From positions 1-10,687 of the forward strand of contig JAEWCM010000179.1 of NCBI GenBank assembly GCA_023390635.1: a stretch of DNA of 10,687 nt, given 5' to 3'. Numbering within the stretch: position 1 is the stretch's first letter; every line of letters begins with the position of its first letter. This document shows, one piece after another, positions 1 to 5,577 of this stretch. The notes under the pieces were generated by a model. That model saw only the letters and a list, made by a program, of their open reading frames with translations, was not told where the DNA came from and did not search any database. The position numbers were made by a program, and so were the translations under genes. This stretch comes from Bacillota bacterium (lineage in GTDB: Bacteria > Bacillota > Desulfitobacteriia > Desulfitobacteriales > Desulfitobacteriaceae).

Positions 1-27
1 GAAGGAAGTGTGAACAAGTTGAAGTTA

Positions 28-57
28 GTAAAGCGCATCATGTATGGACGTAATAGT
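28..57 (+). repeat. Probable left terminal inverted repeat of the IS66 element
   Basis: The sequence starts GTAAAGCGC and includes GGACGTAAT. Compared with the right end read on the minus strand, it shares GTAA-GCG and a later ACGT/AAT block, with one extra A. It was chosen as the best GTAA-GCG motif upstream of tnpA. No target duplication confirms it. Confidence 0.5.
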
Positions 58-233
58 TTTGAATTACTAAAATCTAAAACACTACTGCTTGAGGCAATGC
101 ATTGATCAACTAAAGTGGGAAAGAACCGTCAAAGAAACCGTCACATAGAATAGTAACCTGGAAGATAGTACAATCACAATAAATAGAGTTGAAAAAGTTT
201 GCAAACTTATTCAACCCAAAACGGAGTGGTTGT

Positions 234-584
234 ATGGACATACAAAAAGTCACAGCGGAGTACCGGCTGTCACGGTGGATGCAAGTCATCCAGGAACAGC
301 AAAGCAGCGGGCAAACGATTAAAGCTTTCTGCCAAGAAAGAGGAATAAGCAAGAATGCCTACTTTTACTGGCAGAGGAAGTTACGAAAGGCTGCCCGTAT
401 GGGGCTTTCAAACCTGCAAGAAGAGCCCGTAAGCTGTATTCCGGAAGGCTGGATGCAGCTTGCCCAAGGACAAGAAATAAAATCAAGACTAGCTATTGAA
501 GTCGGCGGTTGTCGCGTCACCGTCGACACTGAGACAGATCCAGACCTTTTGAAGAAAGTCTGCCGCCTATTGAGGGCGCTATAA
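234..584 (+). CDS. tnpA: IS66 accessory protein TnpA
   Basis: This is a protein of about 116 residues, starting at the ATG of MDIQKVTAEYRL. A Shine-Dalgarno-like GGAGTGG lies just upstream, so this start is preferred over the in-frame TTG at 189. The N-terminal half has the IS66 TnpA pattern: a helical segment (SRWMQVIQEQQSSGQ), then the helix-turn-helix-like TIKAFCQERGISKNAYFYWQ, then a basic stretch (RKLRKAAR). The C-terminal part ends with a short beta-rich block (RLAIEVGGCRVTVDTETD). TnpA is required with TnpB for transposition of this family, and DNA binding is inferred from the helix-turn-helix pattern. The TAA stop overlaps the ATG of tnpB, which implies translational coupling. Confidence 0.85.
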   Translation: MDIQKVTAEYRLSRWMQVIQEQQSSGQTIKAFCQERGISKNAYFYWQRKLRKAARMGLSNLQEEPVSCIPEGWMQLAQGQEIKSRLAIEVGGCRVTVDTETDPDLLKKVCRLLRAL

Positions 585-934
585 TGAGATGGAGTGACAA
601 ACCCGTATACCTATGCTGCGGGCATACGGATATGAGAAAATCAATCAACGGACTCATGGCGCTGGTTAAAGACAGCTTTTCCCTCGATCCGTTTTCAGAA
701 GCCTTGTTTGTCTTTTGCAACCGGGATCGGAACAGAATAAAAATCCTGGAATGGGACGGCGACGGATTCTGGCTGTATTTCAAGCGTCTGGAGCGCGGAC
801 ATTTTCGCTGGCCGGCAAAGGGAGACAGCGACACCATGCTGCTTGAAACTAAAGAATTATCTTATCTCATTGAAGGCGCTAAACTGGAGAAAAAGCTGAA
901 CCGAGAAGAGGTTTTCGAACGGCAAATCTCTTGA
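584..934 (+). CDS. tnpB: IS66 accessory protein TnpB
   Basis: This protein has 116 residues, the usual length for the IS66 Orf2/TnpB family. The family signature is plain: PVYLCCGHTDMRKSINGL near the N-terminus, then LFVFCNRDRNRIKILEWDGDG, then GFWLYFKRLERGHFRWP. The ATG overlaps the tnpA stop (TAATG), so translation is probably by re-initiation. The biochemical role of TnpB in the family is not well defined, although it is needed together with TnpA and TnpC. No frameshift or missing block is visible. A 76-base gap follows before tnpC, unlike the tight tnpA-tnpB junction. Confidence 0.9.
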   Translation: MRWSDKPVYLCCGHTDMRKSINGLMALVKDSFSLDPFSEALFVFCNRDRNRIKILEWDGDGFWLYFKRLERGHFRWPAKGDSDTMLLETKELSYLIEGAKLEKKLNREEVFERQIS

Positions 935-956
935 AATATTCATCTCCGAAAAGCGC

Positions 957-1004
957 TCAAAACCGCATAGGATCTGGATTTTCAGCGGGTTTTTATGGTA
1001 TAAT
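957..1004 (+). promoter_or_regulatory. tnpB-tnpC spacer: weak hairpin and TATAAT box
   Basis: Within the 76-base spacer, AAAACCGC and GCGGGTTTTT can pair to form a hairpin whose 3' arm is T-rich, like a weak terminator or attenuator. A perfect TATAAT box at 999-1004 follows, only six bases before the tnpC ATG. No convincing -35 hexamer is seen and no Shine-Dalgarno precedes tnpC. A promoter producing a nearly leaderless tnpC message is possible but unproven. Confidence 0.3.
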
Positions 1005-1010
1005 TCTCTT

Positions 1011-2615
1011 ATGAAAGCACACGTTGATTCAGCAGAAAAACTGCTGGGAATAATTGAAGAAAAGGACCGCAGGATTGCCGAGCTGGAACAGCAGGTGCAG
1101 TGGTTTATGTCCCAGATCCGCCTGGCAAAGCATCAACAATTTGGCGCATCCAGTGAAAAGACAGACGATCTTCAGTTGCTCCTATTCAACGAAGCTGAAT
1201 TAAGTGCGGATATCACCCTGCCGGAACCGAAGCTTAGCGAGGTAAAAGCGCATTATCGCAAACGGACACGCCTTACCACGGACAAATTGCCGAAGGCTTT
1301 GCCGGTGGAGGTCATCGACCACGAACTTCCGGCAGAAGATTGTATTTGTCCGAATTGCAGCGGCCAGTTACATACGATGGGCAAGGAAATCCGCGAAGAA
1401 TTCAAAGTCATTCCTGCCAAAGCAATGATTGTACGGCACGTACGCCATGTCTACGCTTGTCGTCACTGTGAAGCAACTGCCGAGCAGGTCCCGATCATAA
1501 AAGCCCCTATGCCGGAACCTGTCATAAAAGGTGGATTTGCTGCCCCTGAGACGATTGCCCATATCGCGGTGCAGAAATTCATGATGGCTTCCCCCCTGTA
1601 TCGACAGGAGCAGGAGTTAAAGCAAAGCGGCATCCTGCTTTCCCGGCAGACGATGTCAAACTGGCTGCTCAAAGCCAGTGCGGACTGGCTGGAACCCATC
1701 TATGAAGAGATGAAGCATCGGTTATGTCAGCACAAAGTGCTTCACGCCGATGAAACCACCCTGCAGGTGCTCAAAGAACCGGGGAAGACGGCGCAGTCCA
1801 AGCGTTACATGTGGTTGTACCGCACCAGTGGAGATACATTACATCCGATGGTCATTTATGACTATCAAGTGGACAGAAAACATATCCATCCCGAGAAATT
1901 TTTAAAAGATTTTAAAGGATACCTTCATACCGATGGATATGAAGGGTATCATAAGCTTCCAGAAACGATCCTTGTTGTGGGCTGCCTGGCGCATCTTAGG
2001 CGGAAGTTTTTCGACGCCTTTAAAACGCTGCCCAAGGAAAAACAACCGGAATCCAATGCGGCAAAGGGAGTGGCTTACTTAGATAAACTGTTCCACCTTG
2101 AGAAACAGTTTGTTTCCCTTACCCCGGATAAACGCTTCAAGGAGCGCAAACGTCAATCGAGACCTATGTTTGATGAATTTTACCATTGGATTGATGGGCT
2201 TGCTGCTTTGCCTAACACGCTTCTGGGCAAAGCGGTCCATTATGCTCATTCCCAGCGAAAGTATCTGGAGAGATATCTGCTGGACGGACGCCTTGAGATT
2301 TCAAACAACCGTGCGGAACGCAGTATTAAACCCTTTGTCATCGGCCGAAAGAACTGGCTTTTCGCTAATACGCCAAACGGCGCCAGGGCCAGTGCCATTT
2401 ATTACAGCCTGATTGTGACTGCAAGAGAAAATGGCTTGAATCCCTTTGAATATTTAGCATGGATTTTTACCCATGCCCCTAACTTAGGGAAAGTGGGTTA
2501 CGTATCTGAAATGAAAGACTTTTTACCGGGTAGTGCAGCTCTGCCGGAGAAAGTATTCACCCCACAGCCCGGTAACACAAGTTCGGATAAATATGCGTGG
2601 GAGGAAGACGGATGA
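1011..2615 (+). CDS. tnpC: IS66 transposase TnpC (DDE)
   Basis: This is the 534-residue catalytic transposase. Domains in order: an N-terminal coiled coil (about 8-40, IIEEKDRRIAELEQQVQ), followed by the family motif QFGASSEK; a zinc-binding domain with CPNC at C113/C116 and CRHC at C150/C153; then the DDE catalytic core. The likely catalytic residues are D247 in HADETTLQV, D308 in HTDGYEGY and E436 in NNRAERSIKPFVIGRK. The C-terminal IS66 tail FEYLAWIFTHAP is also present. The length and every block are as expected for an intact, probably active enzyme. There is no clear Shine-Dalgarno before the ATG, but the start matches the usual N-terminus of the family. The stop overlaps the start of the next ORF (ATGA). 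Confidence 0.95.
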   Translation: MKAHVDSAEKLLGIIEEKDRRIAELEQQVQWFMSQIRLAKHQQFGASSEKTDDLQLLLFNEAELSADITLPEPKLSEVKAHYRKRTRLTTDKLPKALPVEVIDHELPAEDCICPNCSGQLHTMGKEIREEFKVIPAKAMIVRHVRHVYACRHCEATAEQVPIIKAPMPEPVIKGGFAAPETIAHIAVQKFMMASPLYRQEQELKQSGILLSRQTMSNWLLKASADWLEPIYEEMKHRLCQHKVLHADETTLQVLKEPGKTAQSKRYMWLYRTSGDTLHPMVIYDYQVDRKHIHPEKFLKDFKGYLHTDGYEGYHKLPETILVVGCLAHLRRKFFDAFKTLPKEKQPESNAAKGVAYLDKLFHLEKQFVSLTPDKRFKERKRQSRPMFDEFYHWIDGLAALPNTLLGKAVHYAHSQRKYLERYLLDGRLEISNNRAERSIKPFVIGRKNWLFANTPNGARASAIYYSLIVTARENGLNPFEYLAWIFTHAPNLGKVGYVSEMKDFLPGSAALPEKVFTPQPGNTSSDKYAWEEDG

Positions 2616-2896
2616 AGGTTGGGGAACATACGGCATTTATGATCGATTTTATCTCCGATTTTGCTGACGGAAAGATATCAAGGTATTTCTTCGAAATGGA
2701 TTACTCAGGCTATGTTATTGAGCATTTTCCAATGATGAAAAGGGAAAATGCTCGTTTAGCGCGAAAATTCGTTAGCACTGTCGATGATGTCATCGAATAT
2801 GCTCAAGCTAACAATATAGCTGATGATGGTTATAGGATAATGGTTAACAATGCCCTGTGCGATCTTCTTGGAGTGGATGAGCCTGATTTAATGTAA
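2612..2896 (+). CDS. Small IS66-borne ORF downstream of tnpC, function unknown
   Basis: This ORF encodes about 94 residues starting MKVGEHTAFMIDFI. Its ATG overlaps the tnpC stop as ATGA, a typical coupled junction, and this start is preferred over an in-frame ATG five codons upstream. The stop lies just before the right terminal repeat, so the ORF is inside the element and seems to be part of its gene set. The product is acidic and looks helical (FISDFADGKISRYFFEMDY; NARLARKFVSTVDDVIEYAQ), with no signal peptide, Cys motif or recognised domain. The standard IS66 set is three genes, so this is an accessory ORF. A role in controlling transposition or as a passenger cannot be decided from the sequence. 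Confidence 0.7.
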   Translation: MKVGEHTAFMIDFISDFADGKISRYFFEMDYSGYVIEHFPMMKRENARLARKFVSTVDDVIEYAQANNIADDGYRIMVNNALCDLLGVDEPDLM

Positions 2897-2924
2897 TTCA
2901 CGTCTGTATGTGTTTGACGCTTAC
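2893..2924 (-). repeat. Right terminal inverted repeat of the IS66 element
   Basis: Read on the minus strand from 2924 it begins GTAAGCGTCAAACACATAC, then AGACGTGAATTAC. The GTAAGCG start is typical of IS66-family ends. It starts immediately after the stop codon of the last IS-encoded ORF (2896). The TAA inside this repeat serves as the stop codon of the interrupted minus-strand gene. Confidence 0.7.
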
Positions 2925-3370
2925 GTACCTTCTCCGACTATCTCAGCTTCTTTAACATTAGTGCTATCTTTTTTAGATATCTTTACGTGCTTTATTTTTT
3001 GATCTTTTATTTCACCAAATAATAATGGGAATGGAGTACCTTTAGTATATGGGAAATATTGAGTACTAAAACCCTCCAAGGTTGCACCGGAATGTTCTCC
3101 ACCCCAACTCCATTCCCATCCCCATAATGTTTTTTTGACGTAACCTGCGGCAATTGACTCCCCTTCGTTATCATCACTTTTTTTGAAGAAAACTACAACT
3201 CCACCTTTAACTTCTTCTGAATACACAACCTTTGTAACGTTTCGACCAGTTTTCTCAATGGCATCGACAATTGTATTTCCGGTTGGACTGCTAGTAAAAA
3301 TCGAACTATTCAGTGCAATAATGAACCCAAATAAAACGATCAAACCTATGATAAATCCAACTTTTCTCAT
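2921..3370 (-). pseudogene. Membrane-anchored protein gene, 3' end cut off by the IS66 insertion
   Basis: About 149 residues are read from the ATG of MRKVGFIIGLIVLFGFIIAL. AGAGGA lies nine bases upstream, so this start is preferred over a GTG six codons earlier that overlaps the ribosome-binding site. The N-terminus is one hydrophobic helix (about 4-21), so a membrane anchor or uncleaved signal is expected with the rest outside the cytoplasm. The remainder is mixed polar and aromatic (GYVKKTLWGWEWSWGG, STQYFPYTKGTPFPLLFGEI) with no domain I can name. The stop codon is the TAA of the IS66 right end GTAAGCG, so the natural C-terminus is missing. The rest may lie left of position 28, beyond the window. 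It is the last gene of the minus-strand array and follows palindrome A. Confidence 0.6.
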
Positions 3371-3428
3371 CCTAATCGTTCCTCTCACAAATAGTTGAGG
3401 CTCACCCCCTATAAGACCTAGCTGTTTC

Positions 3429-3512
3429 GCCTAACGTCTCATGTGTTTGCGACGCGTCCCAACTGCATGCATATTGATAAAGTATCGAAAACACTCTGTT
3501 ATATGAAGGGCC
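3429..3512 (-). repeat. attC-like palindromic element A
   Basis: This is an imperfect palindrome of about 84 bp between the methyltransferase gene and the truncated membrane protein gene. Read on the minus strand, the inner arms GTGTTTTCGA and TCGCAAACAC pair over nine of ten positions. The outer boxes are ATATAAC and GTTAGGC, and the latter is a perfect GTTRRRY as in integron attC R' boxes. The central part carries CATGCA and GACGCG, shared in related form with elements B and C. It ends about 60 bases before the next gene starts. Confidence 0.6.
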
Positions 3513-3534
3513 TCGGCCCGTTAGCATGACTTAA

Positions 3535-4230
3535 TCAAACCCTTAGCCACCATATTCCTGTGCATTCAGGAACAATGACTTGTCTTTGTTTTTCAACTCT
3601 GTTTGCTAACTCATCACCAAAGAAAAATCTCGTCAATTCTTCTGCCTCTTCTATGGATTCAAACTTATAGTCTGTACGTATAGAGGTATGAGAGAAATCG
3701 TATTCATTCTTTAACGTATTATAATAGCACTGCAGAAAACCCGGTGGTTGTGGAGTTTCATTACCTGTACCCAACGTTTCAAGTATGATTAAGTGACCCC
3801 CAGGTCGAGTCACACGTTTCATTTCTGATATTACTTTCCTTATGTTGTCTAGCCAATCGGGGACATTAGAACTTGCAATATAACAAATACTCCACCCTGC
3901 CATGGTTATATCCGCACAACTATCTTCAACTGGCAGTGAGCGATGATCAGCCACAATTGTCTTCCAATTGTTTAATCCGGTACTTCTCAATTTCTCCGCC
4001 GTAACTTCTAGCATATGCTCAGATAAATCAAAAGCAATCATTGACCGAGCGATAGGTGCAAATAGACAAGTTAATCTACCCGTTCCAGCACCTAAATCGA
4101 TAATGTCATTCCCTTCGAAAGTGCAGATATTCCTGAGGGTTTGGGGAATCTTAGTCATATAATCCTCACATGATATTAAACGTTCATACTGTTCCGCTTT
4201 GGATTCGTAGACTTCGTCATGATCAGGCAT
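3535..4230 (-). CDS. Class I SAM-dependent methyltransferase
   Basis: The 231-residue protein starts at MPDHDEVYES, where GGAGG stands seven bases before the ATG. An ATG-like start six codons upstream lacks such a site. Motif I, the SAM-binding loop IIDLGAGTGRL, lies at about 43-53. The acidic residue after strand 2 is in AFDLS (D68). VADHRSLPVEDSCADITMAG (about 93-112) covers motifs II/III, and MKRVTRPGGHLIILE (137-151) is the usual post-motif III segment. This fits small-molecule methyltransferases of the Methyltransf_11/UbiE-like group. The substrate cannot be inferred. The gene stands alone between palindromes A and B, as a cassette would, with no operon partners to suggest a pathway. Confidence 0.88.
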   Translation of the reverse strand: MPDHDEVYESKAEQYERLISCEDYMTKIPQTLRNICTFEGNDIIDLGAGTGRLTCLFAPIARSMIAFDLSEHMLEVTAEKLRSTGLNNWKTIVADHRSLPVEDSCADITMAGWSICYIASSNVPDWLDNIRKVISEMKRVTRPGGHLIILETLGTGNETPQPPGFLQCYYNTLKNEYDFSHTSIRTDYKFESIEEAEELTRFFFGDELANRVEKQRQVIVPECTGIWWLRV

Positions 4231-4272
4231 ATAAATTCCTCCAACCATTTCCTAAATTAATCAAGGTCTTTC

Positions 4273-4347
4273 ATCTAACGTTCTGGGTGTTCCCGTAGCG
4301 TCATATACATTCACATTAGCTAGGTTACGGGAACTGTAAACTTATCC
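4273..4347 (-). repeat. attC-like palindromic element B
   Basis: Read on the minus strand, GTTCCCGTA and TACGGGAAC form a perfect nine-base stem around a loop containing TATATGACG. The outer right box GTTAGAT is a perfect GTTRRRY. The left box is degenerate (AGTTTAC). Compared with A and C it keeps the order TAACGT, GGTGTTC, GCGTC, CAT and GGGAAC. The stop codon of the upstream small ORF falls inside its left arm. Confidence 0.6.
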
Positions 4348-4589
4348 CAACCTAATGGTTTAGTTTCAATTTGAGTAGGATCTTCTGATTTAACATATTT
4401 ATCTCTTGATACTTTGTTTACATTATTAACTTCCTCTGGATTTTCCCATTCCTCGTCGCATTTAGAACAAGCAACAAAGTATTCATTTGTGGCGATTCCC
4501 TTTATATCTCTACCTGACCTTGTTAACGGACACCGAACAACTTTATATTTATAGTAATTATTTAAATAGAGTCCTTCACTTTTCCCTAA
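4320..4589 (-). pseudogene. Small Cys-containing ORF without a normal start codon
   Basis: An open frame of 89 codons runs from just after a TAG (4590-4592) to a TAG at 4320-4322. No ATG, GTG or TTG occurs in frame near its beginning. The translation looks like real coding sequence: NNYYKYKVVRCPLTRSGRDI, then FVACSKCDEEWENPEEV, ending LGWDKFTVPVT. RC plus CSKC could make a three-cysteine metal site, resembling a small zinc-ribbon-like protein. It overlaps the end of the ORF at 4576-4851 in the +1 frame. It may be the continuation of that ORF after a frameshift, or an independent gene that has lost its start. Its last six codons lie inside element B. Function unknown. Confidence 0.45.
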
Positions 4590-4851
4590 CTAATCTTTCG
4601 CCAAGAACAGGGGTAATAACTCCAAAGCTTTTACTCTCTATCCCATAAGCACTTAACTGGGATTCTATTAGATCAAGATCACTGTAATGTGCGAGATTAC
4701 TTCCTAATCTAAAAGCTTTATCAGTTTCAGATTCATTTAGAGGTTCATCGATTGTTAAATTATATCTTTCTTGAATCAATGTTATTAAGTCTCCAATAAA
4801 ATTTAATAGATTCTCACCCATCAAAACAACAGCTCCAATTTTTCCATTCAT
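4576..4851 (-). CDS. Hypothetical protein, 91 residues
   Basis: I do not recognise this protein. It starts MNGKIGAVVLMGENLL only about 15 bases after the GTTAT box of element C, which matches the short 5' leader of integron-type cassettes. A weak AGG precedes the ATG. A second Met (residue 11) has GGAG about 12 bases upstream, so the start is uncertain. The N-terminal part is mildly hydrophobic (VVLMGENLLNFIGDLITLI) but interrupted by charges, so probably not membrane-spanning. The middle is acidic and helical (LTIDEPLNESETDKAF). The stop TGA lies in the overlap with the Cys-containing frame downstream, so the true product may be a longer fusion if the junction is a frameshift. Confidence 0.55.
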   Translation of the reverse strand: MNGKIGAVVLMGENLLNFIGDLITLIQERYNLTIDEPLNESETDKAFRLGSNLAHYSDLDLIESQLSAYGIESKSFGVITPVLGERLVREK

Positions 4852-4865
4852 TTGACCTAATTATT

Positions 4866-4949
4866 GCACATAACATCCCGCAGGTTCCCGCCGCGTCCTT
4901 ATTGCATACATCTGTTCTAAGTGGTGGGAACTGTTGTTATGCGATGGGC
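4866..4949 (-). repeat. attC-like palindromic element C
   Basis: Read on the minus strand, GCATAAC opens the element and GTTATGT closes it. The outer arms CATAACA and TGTTATG are perfectly complementary. The inner arms CAGTTCCCACC and GGCGGGAACCTG pair with one unpaired G and one mismatch. Extrahelical bases of this kind are characteristic of folded attC sites. It shares GCGTCC, TGCATACAT and ATGGGC blocks with element A. It separates the decarboxylase-family gene from the 91-residue ORF. Confidence 0.65.
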
Positions 4950-5046
4950 GTCAGAAACACTCTAAAGCCTTTTCTAAAGACCCTTTGTAAATCTACCTAC
5001 CGTTTTCGAATCCGATTCGCCAAGCTCGTAATCAAAAATACTTATC

Positions 5047-5433
5047 TTACTCCTTATCTTTGGCAGCGTTTATCTGGCTACATCTTTCCTCGGCAGCCTT
5101 AATTGCATAGATACCTGTCTTGCATAGGACATTGATACCTTTCACTATTGTCACAATATTAAATGCCTCAACCAATTCTTTTACAGTAAGTCCAGCATCA
5201 ATAGCCGCCACAGCATGGGCCTTTGCACCATTGAGCTCATCATCTAATGAGTCTAATATCGCGAAAATTAGTTCAACTGTCTTTTTAGGCAATTCACCAT
5301 CCTGAACTGATTTTCGCATTGTGAAGTATCCCTCTAATGCATCCGGCGAATAGCTTGATAAAACATCTGCAAATGGAGGATCCCATTTAAGCTCCTCCCT
5401 GTAGTATTTAAGAATGTCTTGACTCTTTTTCAC
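5047..5433 (-). CDS. Carboxymuconolactone decarboxylase (CMD) family protein
   Basis: The 128-residue protein starts at a GTG, with AGAGGTG seven bases upstream deciding the start. The CMD/AhpD-like domain covers about 25-115: VELIFAILDSLDDELNGAKAHAVAAIDAGLTVKELVEA is the helical hairpin that in this family carries the active-site region, with His73 kept. The CxxC found in AhpD-type peroxidase members is absent and is replaced by ELNGAK. It is therefore closer to the PcaC-like, cysteine-less members, and a thiol peroxidase activity is unlikely. The true substrate is unknown, and no aromatic degradation genes are nearby. The group II intron ends about 39 bases upstream on the same strand. Element C follows downstream, so the gene sits in the array like a cassette. 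Confidence 0.8.
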   Translation of the reverse strand: MKKSQDILKYYREELKWDPPFADVLSSYSPDALEGYFTMRKSVQDGELPKKTVELIFAILDSLDDELNGAKAHAVAAIDAGLTVKELVEAFNIVTIVKGINVLCKTGIYAIKAAEERCSQINAAKDKE

Positions 5434-5471
5434 TCTCAGCCACCTCTAAAAATATTTTTCTAGCCTGTCGC

Positions 5472-5546
5472 AGTCACGGTAGAGATACCGGTTACCCGGT
5501 ACCCCCCCGCCCAGATCCCAGCGTGCGGAACTACCGCACCGGGCTC
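5472..5546 (-). ncRNA. Group II intron domains V and VI
   Basis: Domain V at 5514-5546 is a 33-base hairpin beginning GAGCCCGGTGCGG and closing CCGCACGCTGGGATC, with the catalytic AGC triad near its 5' side. Domain VI follows, with arms TACCGG and CCGGTA around a GTAA loop, then CTCTACCGTGACT at the splice site. Domain V starts about 30 bases after the maturase stop codon, the usual arrangement. Confidence 0.75.
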
Positions 5547-5577
5547 TTCAGAAATATTCGCTTCCGTACTTTTGACA

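Larger units (their letters stand above)
28..2924 (+). mobile_element. IS66-family insertion sequence, four ORFs
   Basis: This is an element of about 2.9 kb carrying the standard IS66 set in order: tnpA, tnpB and tnpC. tnpA and tnpB overlap by one base. A fourth small ORF overlaps the tnpC stop as ATGA. The right end reads, on the minus strand, GTAAGCGTCAAACACATAC. The best matching left end is GTAAAGCGC at 28. Both resemble the GTAAGCG-type ends known for IS66 elements. The two ends match well only over the first 7-8 bases (the left has one extra A) and again around an ACGT about 20 bases in. The bases next to the two ends (tgaagtta on the left, gtaccttc on the right) do not form the 8-bp target duplication expected of this family, so the left boundary is less certain than the right, or the element has rearranged. 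All three transposition genes are full length. Confidence 0.8.

Noticed and set aside
110..837. Minus-strand frames opposite tnpA and tnpB.
   Set aside because: They are shadows of the IS66 genes with no ribosome-binding sites or recognisable motifs.
2893..2924. A fourth attC-like half-site: the minus strand reads GCGTC, AAACACAT and AGACGT, very like the right half of element A.
   Set aside because: The stretch is fully explained as the IS66 terminal repeat beginning GTAAGCG. No left half exists. The likeness to element A is noted but treated as chance.
3429..4949. The three palindromes as a CRISPR array.
   Set aside because: The repeats are far apart, vary in sequence, have gene-sized intervals and no cas genes nearby.
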